DNA from: Phlebotomus papatasi
Taxonomy: Eukaryota > Arthropoda > Insecta > Diptera > Psychodidae
Reading direction: 5' to 3'
Assembly (NCBI RefSeq): GCF_024763615.1
Contig: NC_077224.1
Location: forward strand, 15,655,078-15,719,077
DNA length: 64,000 bases
Shown here: in pieces, positions 1 through 15,229 of the stretch
Numbering within the stretch: the stretch's first letter is position 1
Layout: every line of letters begins with the position of its first letter
Translations under genes and position numbers: made by a program
Notes under the pieces: model-generated
Database searches by the model: none
Told to the model about the DNA's origin: nothing
What the model saw: only the letters and a program-made list of their open reading frames with translations

Positions 1-1020
1 AAAATCAATGGACTAACCCCTTACAGTTTTTTCGAAAAATCGAAAATCCGCTCTAAAAACCGGAATTGTCAATATTTCTGGGTGAAAATCACAAAGAATA
101 CTTGAAATGGTTCTACTAATTGATTTCCATTGCGGAATTTGCAAAATCTCGACAAAAAATTTTTTGACCAAAAAAATCAATGGACTAACCCCTTGCCGTT
201 TTTTCGAAAAATCGAAAATCCGCTCTAAAAACCGGAATTGTCAATATTTCTGGGTGAAAATCACTAAGAATACTTGAAATGGTTCTACTAATTGATTTCC
301 ATTGCGGAATTTGCAAAATCTCAACAAAAATTTTTTTGACCAAAAAAATCAATGGACTAACCCCTTGCCGTTTTTTCGAAAAATCGAAAATCCGCTCTAA
401 AAACCTGAATTGTCAATATTTCTGGGTGAAAATCACTAAGAATACTTGAAATGGTTCTACTAATTGATTTCCATTGCGGAATTTGCAAAATCTCGACAAA
501 AATTTTTTTGACCAAAAAAATCAATGGACTAACCCCTTGCCGTTTTTTCGAAAAATCGAAAATCCGCTCTAAAAACCGGAATTGTCAATATTTCTGGGTG
601 AAAATCACAAAGAATACTTGAAATGGTTCTACTAATTGATTTCCATTGCGGAATTTGCAAAATCTCGACAAAAATTTTTTTGACCAAAAAAATCAATGGA
701 CTAACCCCTTGCCGTTTTTTCGAAAAATCGAAAATCCGCTCTAAAAACCTGAATTGTCAATATTTCTGGGTGAAAATCACAAAGAATACTTGAAATGGTT
801 CTACTAATTGATTTCCATTGCGGAATTTGCAAAATCTCGACAAAATTTTTTTTGACCAAAAAAATCAATGGACTAACCCCTTGCCGTTTTTTCGAAAAAT
901 CGAAAATCCGCTCTAAAAACCGGAATTGTCAATATTTCTGGGTGAAAATCACAAAGAATACTTGAAATGGTTCTACTAATTGATTTCCATTGCGGAATTT
1001 GCAAAATCTCGACAAAAATT

Positions 1021-4000
1021 TTTTTGACCAAAAAAATCAATGGACTAACCCCTTACAGTTTTTTCGAAAAATCGAAAATCCGCTCTAAAAACCTGAATTG
1101 TCAATATTTCTGGGTGAAAATCACTAAGAATACTTGAAATGGTTCTACTAATTGATTTCCATTGCGGAATTTGCAAAATCTCGACAAAAATTTTTTTGAC
1201 CAAAAAAATCAATGAACTAACCCCTTACAGTTTTTTCGAAAAATCGAAAATCCGCTCTAAAAACCGGAATTGTCAATATTTCTGGGTGAAAATCACTAAG
1301 AATACTTGAAATGGTTCTACTAATTGATTTCCATTGCGGAATTTGCAAAATCTCGACAAAAATTTTTTTGACCAAAAAAATCAATGGACTAACCCCTTAC
1401 AGTTTTTTCGAAAAATCGAAAATCCGCTCTAAAAACCGGAATTGTCAATATTTCTGGGTGAAAATCACTAAGACTACTTGAAATGGTTCTACTAATTGAT
1501 TTCCATTGCGGAATTTGCAAAATCTCGACAAAAAATTTTTTGACCAAAAAAATCAATGGACTAACCCCTTGACGTTTTTTCGAAAAATCGAAAATCCGCT
1601 CTAAAAACCGGAATTGTCAATATTTCTGGGTGAAAATCACTAAGAATACTTGAAATGGTTGTACTAATTGATTTCCATTGCGGAATTTGCAAAATCTCGA
1701 CAAAAAATTTTTTGACCAAAAAAATCAATGGACGAACGAAAAATCGAAAATCTGCTCTAAAAACCGGAATTGTCAATATTTCTGGGTGAAAATCACTAAG
1801 AATACTTGAAATGGTTCTACTAATTGATTTCCATTGCGGAATTTGCAAAATCTCGACAAAAATTTTTTTGACCAAAAAAATCAATGGACCCTTGCCGTTT
1901 TTTCAAAAAATCGAAAATCCGCTCTAAAAACCGGAATTGTCAATATTTCTTGATGAAAATCACTAAGAATACTTGAAATGGTTCTACTAATTGATTTCCA
2001 TTGCGGAATTTGCAAAATCTCGACAAAAAAATTTTGACCAAAAAAATCAATGGACTAACCCCTTACAGTTTTTTCGAAAAATCGAAAATCCGCTCTAAAA
2101 ACCGGAATTGTCAATATTTCTGGGTGAAAATCACTAAGAATACTTGAAATGGTTCTACTAATTGATTTCCATTGCGGAATTTGCAAAATCTCGACAAACA
2201 TTTTTTTTGACCAAAAAAATCAATGGACTAACCCCTTGCCGTTTTTTCGAAAAATCGAAAATCCGCTCTAAAAACCGGAATTGTCAATATTTCTGGGTGA
2301 AAATCACAAAGAATACTTGAAATGGTTCTACTAATTGATTTCCATTGCGGAATTTGCAAAATCTCGACAAAAATTTTTTTGACCAAAAAAATCAATGAAC
2401 TAAAAAACTAAAAACTAAAAACTTACAGTTTTTTCGAAAAATCGAAAATCCGCTCTAAAAACCGGAATTGTCAATATTTCTGGGTGAAAATCACAAAGAA
2501 TACTTGAAATGGTTCTACTAATTGATTTCCATTGCGGAATTTGCAAAATCTCGACAAAAATTTTTTTGACCAAAAAAATCAATGGACTAACCCCTTGCCG
2601 TTTTTTCGAAAAATCGAAAATCCGCTCTAAAAACCGGAATTGTCAATATTTCTGGGTGAAAATCACAAAGAATACTTGAAATGGTTCTACTAATTGATTT
2701 CCATTGCGGAATTTGCAAAATCTCGACAAAAATTTTTTTGACCAAAAAAATCAATGGACTAACCCCTTGCCGTTTTTTCGAAAAATCGAAAATCCGCTCT
2801 AAAAACCTGAATTGTCAATATTTCTGGGTGAAAATCACAAAGAATACTTGAAATGGTTCTACTAATTGATTTCCATTGCGGAATTTGCAAAATCTCGACA
2901 AAATTTTTTTTGACCAAAAAAATCAATGGACTAACCCCTTGCCGTTTTTTCGAAAAATCGAAAATCCGCTCTAAAAACCGGAATTGTCAATATTTCTGGG
3001 TGAAAATCACAAAGAATACTTGAAATGGTTCTACTAATTGATTTCCATTGCGGAATTTGCAAAATCTCGACAAAAATTTTTTTGACCAAAAAAATCAATG
3101 AACTAAAAAACTAAAAACTAAAAACTTACAGTTTTTTCGAAAAATCGAAAATCCGCTCTAAAAACCGGAATTGTCAATATTTCTGGGTGAAAATCACAAA
3201 GAATACTTGAAATGGTTCTACTAATTGATTTCCATTGCGGAATTTGCAAAATCTCGACAAAAATTTTTTTGACCAAAAAAATCAATGGACTAACCCCTTA
3301 CAGTTTTTTCGAAAAATCGAAAATCCGCTCTAAAAACCTGAATTGTCAATATTTCTGGGTGAAAATCACTAAGAATACTTGAAATGGTTCTACTAATTGA
3401 TTTCCATTGCGGAATTTGCAAAATCTCGACAAAAATTTTTTTGACCAAAAAAATCAATGAACTAACCCCTTACAGTTTTTTCGAAAAATCGAAAATCCGC
3501 TCTAAAAACCGGAATTGTCAATATTTCTGGGTGAAAATCACTAAGAATACTTGAAATGGTTCTACTAATTGATTTCCATTGCGGAATTTGCAAAATCTCG
3601 ACAAAAATTTTTTTGACCAAAAAAATCAATGGACTAACCCCTTACAGTTTTTTCGAAAAATCGAAAATCCGCTCTAAAAACCGGAATTGTCAATATTTCT
3701 GGGTGAAAATCACTAAGACTACTTGAAATGGTTCTACTAATTGATTTCCATTGCGGAATTTGCAAAATCTCGACAAAAAATTTTTTGACCAAAAAAATCA
3801 ATGGACTAACCCCTTGACGTTTTTTCGAAAAATCGAAAATCCGCTCTAAAAACCGGAATTGTCAATATTTCTGGGTGAAAATCACTAAGAATACTTGAAA
3901 TGGTTGTACTAATTGATTTCCATTGCGGAATTTGCAAAATCTCGACAAAAATTTTTTTGACCAAAAAAATCAATGGACGAACGAAAAATCGAAAATCTGC

Positions 4001-4460
4001 TCTAAAAACCGGAATTGTCAATATTTCTGGGTGAAAATCACTAAGAATACTTGAAATGGTTCTACTAATTGATTTCCATTGCGGAATTTGCAAAATCTCG
4101 ACAAAAATTTTTTTGACCAAAAAAATCAATGGACCCTTGCCGTTTTTTCAAAAAATCGAAAATCCGCTCTAAAAACCGGAATTGTCAATATTTCTTGATG
4201 AAAATCACTAAGAATACTTGAAATGGTTCTACTAATTGATTTCCATTGCGGAATTTGCAAAATCTCGACAAAAAAATTTTGACCAAAAAAATCAATGGAC
4301 TAACCCCTTACAGTTTTTTCGAAAAATCGAAAATCCGCTCTAAAAACCGGAATTGTCAATATTTCTGGGTGAAAATCACTAAGAATACTTGAAATGGTTC
4401 TACTAATTGATTTCCATTGCGGAATTTGCAAAATCTCGACAAACATTTTTTTGACCAAAA
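1021..4460. repeat. Higher-order repeat: duplicated ~1.2-kb block at 2,245-bp offset
   Basis: The block 1021-2215 recurs at 3266-4460 with the same private variants in the same order. AAGACTACTTG occurs at 1471 and 3716, the shortened junction TGGACGAACG at 1729 and 3974, and a CAATGAACTAACC unit at 1211 and 3456. All three pairs are 2,245 bp apart, about 13 monomers. Between the blocks, a 15-base tail expansion of CTAAAAA type appears at 2401 and 3104, a four-monomer local duplication. This is block homogenisation of the satellite, not single-monomer drift. Confidence 0.85.
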
Positions 4461-7400
4461 AAATCAATGGACTAACCCCTTACAGTTTTTTCGAAAAATC
4501 GAAAATCCGCTCTAAAAACCGGAATTGTCAATATTTCTGGGTGAAAATCACTAAGAATACTTGAAATGGTTCTACTAATTGATTTCCATTGCGGAATTTG
4601 CAAAATCTCGACAAAAATTTTTTTGACCAAAAAAATCAATGGACTAACCCCTTACAGTTTTTTCGAAAAATCGAAAATCCGCTCTAAAAACCGGAATTGT
4701 CAATATTTCTGGGTGAAAATCACTAAGAATACTTGAAATGGTTCTACTAATTGATTTCCATTGCGGAATTTGCAAAATCTCGACAAAAATTTTTTTGACC
4801 AAAAAAATCAATGGACTAACCCCTTACAGTTTTTTCGAAAAATCGAAAATCCGCTCTAAAAACCGGAATTGTCAATATTTCTGGGTGAAAATCACTAAGA
4901 ATACTTGAAATGGTTCTACTAATTGATTTCCATTGCGGAATTTGCAAAATCTCGACAAACATTTTTTGACCAAAAAAATCAATGGACTAACCCCTTGCCG
5001 TTTTTTCGAAAAATCGAAAATCCGCTCTAAAAACCTGAATTGTCAATATTTCTGGGTGAAAATCACTAAGAATACTTGAAATGGTTCTACTAATTGATTT
5101 CCATTGCGGAATTTGCAAAATCTCGACAAAAATTTTTTTGACCAAAAAAATCAATGGACTAACCCCTTACAGTTTTTTCGAAAAATCGAAAATCCGCTCT
5201 AAAAACCGGAATTGTCAATATTTCTGGGTGAAAATCACTAAGAATACTTGAAATGGTTCTACTAATTGATTTCCATTGCGGAATTTGCAAAATCTCGACA
5301 AAAATTTTTTTGACCAAAAAAATCAATGGACTAACCCCTTACAGTTTTTTCGAAAAATCGAAAATCCGCTCTAAAAACCGGAATTGTCAATATTTCTGGG
5401 TGAAAATCACTAAGAATACTTGAAATGGTTCTACTAATTGATTTCCATTGCGGAATTTGCAAAATCTCGACAAAAATTTTTTTGACCAAAAAAATCAATG
5501 GACTAACCCCTTACAGTTTTTTCGAAAAATCGAAAATCCGCTCTAAAAACCGGAATTGTCAATATTTCTGGGTGAAAATCACTAAGAATACTTGAAATGG
5601 TTCTACTAATTGATTTCCATTGCGGAATTTGCAAAATCTCGACAAAAATTTTTTTGACCAAAAAAATCAATGGACTAACCCCTTGCCGTTTTTTCGAAAA
5701 ATCGAAAATCCGCTCTAAAAACCGTAATTGTCAATATTTCTGGATGAAAATCACTAAGAATACTTGAAATGGTTCTACTAATTGATTTCCATTGCGGAAT
5801 TTGCAAAATCTCGACAAAAAAATTTTGACCAAAAAAATCAATGGACTAACCCCTTGAAAAATCGAAAATCCGCTCTAAAAACCGGAATTGTCAATATTTC
5901 TGGGTGAAAATCACTAAGAATACTTGAAATGGTTCTACTAATTGATTTCCATTGCGGAATTTGCAAAATCTCGACAAAAATTTTTTTGACCAAAAAAATC
6001 AATGGACTAACCCCTTACAGTTTTTTCGAAAAATCGAAAATCCGCTCTAAAAACCGGAATTGTCAATATTTCTGGGTGAAAATCACTAAGAATACTTGAA
6101 ATGGTTCTACTAATTGATTTCCATTGCGGAATTTGCAAAATCTCGACAAAAATTTTTTTGACCAAAAAAATCAATGAACTAACCCCTTACAGTTTTTTCG
6201 AAAAATCGAAAATCCGCTCTAAAAACCGGAATTGTCAATATTTCTGGGTGAAAATCACTAAGAATACTTGAAATGGTTCTACTAATTGATTTCCATTGCG
6301 GAATTTGCAAAATCTCGACAAAAATTTTTTTGACCAAAAAAATCAATGGACTAACCCCTTGCCGTTTTTTCGAAAAATCGAAAATCCGCTCTAAAAACCG
6401 GAATTGTCAATATTTCTGGGTGAAAATCACTAAGAATACTTGAAATGGTTCTACTAATTGATTTCCATTGCGGAATTTGCAAAATCTCGACAAAAAATTT
6501 TTTGACCAAAAAAATCAATGGACTAACCCCTTGCCGTTTTTTCGAAAAATCGAAAATCCGCTCTAAAAACCGGAATTGTCAATATTTCTGGGTGAAAATC
6601 ACTAAGAATACTTGAAATGGTTCTACTAATTGATTTCCATTGCGGAATTTGCAAAATCTCGACAAAAATTTTTTTGACCAAAAAAATCAATGGACGAAAA
6701 AACGAAAAATCGAAAATCTGCTCTAAAAACCGGAATTGTCAATATTTCTGGGTGAAAATCACTAAGAATACTTGAAATGGTTCTACTAATTGATTTCCAT
6801 TGCGGAATTTGCAAAATCTCGACAAAAATTTTTTTGACCAAAAAAATCAATGGACTAACCCCTTGCCGTTTTTTCAAAAAATCGAAAATCCGCTCTAAAA
6901 ACCGGAATTGTCAATATTTCTTGATGAAAATCACTAAGAATACTTGAAATGGTTCTACTAATTGATTTCCATTGCGGAATTTGCAAAATCTCGACAAAAA
7001 AATTTTGACCAAAAAAATCAATGGACTAACCCCTTACAGTTTTTTCGAAAAATCGAAAATCCGCTCTAAAAACCGGAATTGTCAATATTTCTGGGTGAAA
7101 ATCACTAAGAATACTTGAAATGGTTCTACTAATTGATTTCCATTGCGGAATTTGCAAAATCTCGACAAACATTTTTTTGACCAAAAAAATCAATGGACTA
7201 ACCCCTTACAGTTTTTTCGAAAAATCGAAAATCCGCTCTAAAAACCGGAATTGTCAATATTTCTGGGTGAAAATCACTAAGAATACTTGAAATGGTTCTA
7301 CTAATTGATTTCCATTGCGGAATTTGCAAAATCTCGACAAAAATTTTTTTGACCAAAAAAATCAATGGACTAACCCCTTACAGTTTTTTCGAAAAATCGA

Positions 7401-10400
7401 AAATCCGCTCTAAAAACCGGAATTGTCAATATTTCTGGGTGAAAATCACTAAGAATACTTGAAATGGTTCTACTAATTGATTTCCATTGCGGAATTTGCA
7501 AAATCTCGACAAAAATTTTTTTCACCAAAAAAATCAATGGACTAACCCCTTACAGTTTTTTCGAAAAATCGAAAATCCGCTCTAAAAACCGGAATTGTCA
7601 ATATTTCTTGATGAAAATCACTAAGAATACTTGAAATGGTTCTACTAATTGATTTCCATTGCGGAATTTGCAAAATCTCGACAAAAATTTTTTTGACCAA
7701 AAAAATCAATGGACTAACCCCTTACAGTTTTTTCGAAAAATCGAAAATCCGCTCTAAAAACCGGAATTGTCAATATTTCTGGGTGAAAATCACTAAGAAT
7801 ACTTGAAATGGTTCTACTAATTGATTTCCATTGCGGAATTTGCAAAATCTCGACAAAAATTTTTTTGACCAAAAAAATCAATGGACTAACCCCTTGCCGT
7901 TTTTTCGAAAAATCGAAAATCCACTCTAAAAACCGGAATTGTCAATATTTCTGGGTGAAAATCACTAAGAATACTTGAAATGGTTCTACTAATTGATTTC
8001 CATTGCGGAATTTGCAAAATCTCGACAAAAATTTTTTTGACCAAAAAAATCAATGGACTAACCCCTTGCTGTTTTTTCGAAAAATCGAAAATCCGCTCTA
8101 AAAACCGGAATTGTCAATATTTCTGGGTGAAAATCACTAAGAATACTTGAAATGGTTCTACTAATTGATTTCCATTGCGGAATTTGCAAAATCTCGACAA
8201 AAATTTTTTTGACCAAAAAAATCAATGGACTAACCCCTTGCCGTTTTTTCGAAAAATCGAAAATCCACTCTAAAAACCGGAATTGTCAATATTTCTGGGT
8301 GAAAATCACTAAGAATACTTGAAATGGTTCTACTAATTGATTTCCATTGCGGAATTTGCAAAATCTCGACAAAAATTTTTTTGACCAAAAAAATCAATGG
8401 ACTAACCCCTTGCCGTTTTTTCGAAAAATCGAAAATCCGCTCTAAAAACCGGAATTGTCAATATTTCTGGGTGAAAATCACAAAGAATACTTGAAATGGT
8501 TCTACTAATTGATTTCCATTGCGGAATTTGCAAAATCTCGACAAAAAATTTTTTGACCAAAAAAATCAATGAACTAACCCCTTACAGTTTTTTCGAAAAA
8601 TCGAAAATCCGCTCTAAAAACCGGAATTGTCAATATTTCTGGGTGAAAATCACAAAGAATACTTGAAATGGTTCTACTAATTGATTTCCATTGCGGAATT
8701 TGCAAAATCTCGACAAAAATTTTTTTGACCAAAAAAATCAATGGACTAACCCCTTACAGTTTTTTCGAAAAATCGAAAATCCGCTCTAAAAACCTGAATT
8801 GTCAATATTTCTGGGTGAAAATCACTAAGAATACTTGAAATGGTTCTACTAATTGATTTCCATTGCGGAATTTGCAAAATCTCGACAAAAATTTTTTTGA
8901 CCAAAAAAATCAATGAACTAACCCCTTACAGTTTTTTCGAAAAATCGAAAATCCGCTCTAAAAACCGGAATTGTCAATATTTCTGGGTGAAAATCACTAA
9001 GAATACTTGAAATGGTTCTACTAATTGATTTCCATTGCGGAATTTGCAAAATCTCGACAAAAAAATTTTGACCAAAAAAATCAATGGACTAACCCCTTAC
9101 AGTTTTTTCGAAAAATCGAAAATCCGCTCTAAAAACCGGAATTGTCAATATTTCTGGGTGAAAATCACAAAGAATACTTGAAATGGTTCTACTAATTGAT
9201 TTCCATTGCGGAATTTGCAAAATCTCGACAAAAAATTTTTTGACCAAAAAAATCAATGGACTAACCCCTTGCCGTTTTTTCGAAAAATCGAAAATCCGCT
9301 CTAAAAACCGGAATTGTCAATATTTCTGGGTGAAAATCACAAAGAATACTTGAAATGGTTCTACTAATTGATTTCCATTGCGGAATTTGCAAAATCTCGA
9401 CAAAAATTTTTTTCACCAAAAAAATCAATGGACGAAAAAACGAAAAATCGAAAATCTGCTCTAAAAACCGGAATTGTCAATATTTCTGGGTGAAAATCAC
9501 TAAGAATACTTGAAATGGTTCTACTAATTGATTTCCATTGCGGAATTTGCAAAATCTCGACAAAAATTTTTTTGACCAAAAAAATCAATGGTTTTTTCAA
9601 AAAATCGAAAATCCGCTCTAAAAACCGGAATTGTCAATATTTCTTGATGAAAATCACTAAGAATACTTGAAATGGTTCTACTAATTGATTTCCATTGCGG
9701 AATTTGCAAAATCTCGACAAAAAAATTTTGACCAAAAAAATTAATGGACTAACCCCTTACAGTTTTTTCGAAAAATCGAAAATCCGCTCTAAAAACCGGA
9801 ATTGTCAATATTTCTGGGTGAAAATCACTAAGAATACTTGAAATAGTTCTACTAATTGATTTCCATTGCGGAATTTGCAAAATCTCGACAAACATTTTTT
9901 TGACCAAAAAAATCAATGGACTAACCCCTTACAGTTTTTTCGAAAAATCGAAAATCCGCTCTAAAAACCGGAATTGTCAATATTTCTGGGTGAAAATCAC
10001 TAAGAATACTTGAAATGGTTCTACTAATTGATTTCCATTGCGGAATTTGCAAAATCTCGACAAAAATTTTTTTGACCAAAAAAATCAATGGACTAACCCC
10101 TTACAGTTTTTTCGAAAAATCGAAAATCCGCTCTAAAAACCGGAATTGTCAATATTTCTGGGTGAAAATCACAAAGAATACTTGAAATGGTTCTACTAAT
10201 TGATTTCCATTGCGGAATTTGCAAAATCTCGACAAAAAAATTTTTTACCAAAAAAATCAATGGACTAACCCCTTGCCGTTTTTTCGAAAAATCGAAAATC
10301 CGCTCTAAAAACCGGAATTGTCAATATTTCTGGGTGAAAATCACTAAGAATACTTGAAATGGTTCTACTAATTGATTTCCATTGCGGAATTTGCAAAATC

Positions 10401-13400
10401 TCGACAAAAATTTTTTTGACCAAAAAAATCAATGGACTAACCCCTTGCCGTTTTTTCGAAAAATCGAAAATCCGCTCTAAAAACCGGAATTGTCAATATT
10501 TCTGGGTGAAAATCACTAAGAATACTTGAAATGGTTCTACTAATTGATTTCCATTGCGGAATTTGCAAAATCTCGACAAAAATTTTTTTGACCAAAAAAA
10601 TCAATGGACTAACCCCTTGCCGTTTTTTCAAAAAATCGAAAATCCGCTCTAAAAACCGGAATTGTCAATATTTCTGGGTGAAAATCACTAAGAATACCTG
10701 AAATGGTTCTACTAATTGATTTCCATTGCGGAATTTGCAAAATCTCGACAAAAATTTTTTTGACCAAAAAAATCAATGGACTAACCCCTTACAGTTTTTT
10801 CGAAAAATCGAAAATCCGCTCTAAAAACCGGAATTGTCAATATTTCTGGGTGAAAATCACTAAGAATACTTGAAATGGTTCTACTAATTGATTTCCATTG
10901 CGGAATTTGCAAAATCTCGACAAAAATTTTTTTGACCAAAAAAATCAATGGACTAACCCCTTGCCGTTTTTTCGAAAAATCGAAAATCCGCTCTAAAAAC
11001 CGGAATTGTCAATATTTCTGGGTGAAAATCACTAAGAATACTTGAAATGGTTCTACTAATTGATTTCCATTGCGGAATTTGCAAAATCTCGACAAAAAAA
11101 ATTTTGACCAAAAAAATCAATGGACTAACCCCTTACAGTTTTTTCGAAAAATCGAAAATCCGCTCTAAAAACCGGAATTGTCAATATTTCTTGATGAAAA
11201 TCACTAAGAATACTTGAAATGGTTCTACTAATTGATTTCCATTGCGGAATTTGCAAAATCTCGACAAAAATTTTTTTGACCAAAAAAATCAATGGACTAA
11301 CCCCTTGCCGTTTTTTCGAAAAATCGAAAATCCGCTCTAAAAACCGGAATTGTCAATATTTCTGGGTGAAAATCACTAAGAATACTTGAAATGGTTCTAC
11401 TAATTGATTTCCATTGCGGAATTTGCAAAATCTCGACAAAAAAAATTTTGACCAAAAAAATCAATGGACTAACCCCTTACAGTTTTTTCGAAAAATCGAA
11501 AATCCGCTCTAAAAACCGGAATTGTCAATATTTCTTGATGAAAATCACTAAGAATACTTGAAATGGTTCTACTAATTGATTTCCATTGCGGAATTTGCAA
11601 AATCTCGACAAAAAAAATTTTGACCAAAAAAATCAATGGACTAACCCCTTACAGTTTTTTCGAAAAATCGAAAATCCGCTCTAAAAACCTGAATTGTCAA
11701 TATTTCTGGGTGAAAATCACTAAGAATACTTGAAATGGTTCTACTAATTGATTTCCATTGCGGAATTTGCAAAATCTCGACAAAAATTTTTTTGACCAAA
11801 AAAATCAATGAACAGTTTTTTCGAAAAATCGAAAATCCGCTCTAAAAACCGGAATTGTCAATATTTCTGGGTGAAAGTCACTAAGAATACTTGAAATGGT
11901 TCTACTAATTGATTTCCATTGCGGAATTTGCAAAATCTCGACAAAAATTTTTTTGACCAAAAAAATCAATGGACTAACCCCTTACAGTTTTTTCGAAAAA
12001 TCGAAAATCCGCTCTAAAAACCTGAATTGTCAATATTTCTGGGTGAAAATCACTAAGAATACTTGAAATGGTTCTACTAATTGATTTCCATTGCGGAATT
12101 TGCAAAATCTCGACAAACATTTTTTTGACCAAAAAAATCAATGAACTAACCCCTTACAGTTTTTTCGAAAAATCGAAAATCCGCTCTAAAAACCGGAATT
12201 GTCAATATTTCTGGGTGAAAATCACTAAGAATACTTGAAATGGTTCTACTAATTGATTTCCATTGCGGAATTTGCAAAATCTCGACAAAAATTTTTTTGA
12301 CCAAAAAAATCAATGGACTAACCCCTTACAGTTTTTTCGAAAAATCGAAAATCCGCTCTAAAAACCGGAATTGTCAATATTTCTGGGTGAAAATCACTAA
12401 GAATACTTGAAATGGTTCTACTAATTGATTTCCATTGCGGAATTTGCAAAATCTCGACAAAAAATTTTTTGACCAAAAAAATCAATGGACTAACCCCTTG
12501 CCGTTTTTTCGAAAAATCGAAAATCCGCTCTAAAAACCGGAATTGTCAATATTTCTGGGTGAAAATCACTAAGAATACTTGAAATGGTTCTACTAATTGA
12601 TTTCCATTGCGGAATTTGCAAAATCTCGACAAAAAATTTTTTGACCAAAAAAATCAATGGACTAACCCCTTGCCGTTTTTTCGAAAAATCGAAAATCCGC
12701 TCTAAAAACCGGAATTGTCAATATTTCTGGGTGAAAATCACTAAGAATACTTGAAATGGTTCTACTAATTGATTTCCATTGCGGAATTTGCAAAATCTCG
12801 ACAAAAATTTTTTTGACCAAAAAAATCAATGGACTAACCCCTTGCCGTTTTTTCAAAAAATCGAAAATCCGCTCTAAAAACCGGAATTGTCAATATTTCT
12901 TGATGAAAATCACTAAGAATACTTGAAATGGTTCTACTAATTGATTTCCATTGCGGAATTTGCAAAATCTCGACAAAAAAATTTTGACCAAAAAAATCAA
13001 TGGACTAACCCCTTACAGTTTTTTCGAAAAATCGAAAATCCGCTCTAAAAACCGGAATTGTCAATATTTCTGGGTGAAAATCACTAAGAATACTTGAAAT
13101 GGTTCTACTAATTGATTTCCATTGCGGAATTTGCAAAATCTCGACAAACATTTTTTTGACCAAAAAAATCAATGGACTAACCCCTTACAGTTTTTTCGAA
13201 AAATCGAAAATCCGCTCTAAAAACCGGAATTGTCAATATTTCTGGGTGAAAATCACTAAGAATACTTGAAATGGTTCTACTAATTGATTTCCATTGCGGA
13301 ATTTGCAAAATCTCGACAAAAATTTTTTTGACCAAAAAAATCAATGGACTAACCCCTTACAGTTTTTTCGAAAAATCGAAAATCCGCTCTAAAAACCGGA

Positions 13401-15229
13401 ATTGTCAATATTTCTGGGTGAAAATCACTAAGAATACTTGAAATGGTTCTACTAATTGATTTCCATTGCGGAATTTGCAAAATCTCGACAAAAATTTTTT
13501 TCACCAAAAAAATCAATGGACTAACCCCTTACAGTTTTTTCGAAAAATCGAAAATCCGTTCTAAAAACCGGAATTGTCAATATTTCTGGGTGAAAATCAC
13601 TAAGAATACTTGAAATGGTTCTACTAATTGATTTCCATTGCGGAATTTGCAAAATCTCGACAAAAATTTTTTTCACCAAAAAAATCAATGGACTAACCCC
13701 TTACAGTTTTTTCGAAAAATCGAAAATCCGCTCTAAAAACCGGAATTGTCAATATTTCTTGATGAAAATCACTAAGAATACTTGAAATGGTTCTACTAAT
13801 TGATTTCCATTGCGGAATTTGCAAAATCTCGACAAAAATTTTTTTGACCAAAAAAATCAATGGACTAACCCCTTACAGTTTTTTCGAAAAATCGAAAATC
13901 CGCTCTAAAAACCGGAATTGTCAATATTTCTGGGTGAAAATCACTAAGAATACTTGAAATGGTTCTACTAATTGATTTCCATTGCGGAATTTGCAAAATC
14001 TCGACAAAAATTTTTTTGACCAAAAAAATCAATGGACTAACCCCTTGCCGTTTTTTCGAAAAATCGAAAATCCGCTCTAAAAACCGGAATTGTCAATATT
14101 TCTGGGTGAAAATCACTAAGAATACTTGAAATGGTTCTACTAATTGATTTCCATTGCGGAATTTGCAAAATCTCGACAAAAATTTTTTTGACCAAAAAAA
14201 TCAATGGACTAACCCCTTGCCGTTTTTTCGAAAAATCGAAAATCCGCTCTAAAAACCGGAATTGTCAATATTTCTGGGTAAAAATCACAAAGAATACTTG
14301 AAATGGTTCTACTAATTGATTTCCATTGCGGAATTTGCAAAATCTCGACAAAAATTTTTTTGACCAAAAAAATCAATGGACTAACCCCTTGCCGTTTTTT
14401 CGAAAAATCGAAAATCCGCTCTAAAAACCGGAATTGTCAATATTTCTGGGTGAAAATCACAAAGAATACTTGAAATGGTTCTACTAATTGATTTCCATTG
14501 CGGAATTTGCAAAATCTCGACAAAAATTTTTTTGACCAAAAAAATCAATGGACTAACCCCTTGCCGTTTTTTCGAAAAATCGAAAATCCGCTCTAAAAAC
14601 CTGAATTGTCAATATTTCTGGGTGAAAATCACTAAGAATACTTGAAATGGTTCTACTAATTGATTTCCATTGCGGAATTTGCAAAATCTCGACAAAAAAT
14701 TTTTTGACCAAAAAAATCAATGAACTAACCCCTTACAGTTTTTTCGAAAAATCGAAAATCCGCTCTAAAAACCGGAATTGTCAATATTTCTGGGTGAAAA
14801 TCACAAAGAATACTTGAAATGGTTCTACTAATTGATTTCCATTGCGGAATTTGCAAAATCTCGACAAAAATTTTTTTGACCAAAAAAATCAATGAACTAA
14901 CCCCTTACAGTTTTTTCGAAAAATCGAAAATCCGCTCTAAAAACCGGAATTGTCAATATTTCTGGGTGAAAATCACTAAGAATACTTGAAATGGTTCTAC
15001 TAATTGATTTCCATTGCGGAATTTGCAAAATCTCGACAAAAAAAATTTGACCAAAAAAATCAATGGACTAACCCCTTACAGTTTTTTCGAAAAATCGAAA
15101 ATCCGCTCTAAAAACCGGAATTGTCAATATTTCTGGGTGAAAATCACAAAGAATACTTGAAATGGTTCTACTAATTGATTTCCATTGCGGAATTTGCAAA
15201 ATCTCGACAAAAAATTTTTTGACCAAAAA

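Noticed and set aside
1561..4129. Minus-strand frames of 107 codons at 1561-1884 and 3806-4129, with similar frames of 60-107 codons across 1-35500
   Set aside because: They are translations of the satellite. They lengthen only where a shortened unit brings two monomers into one frame, and they change with each length variant.
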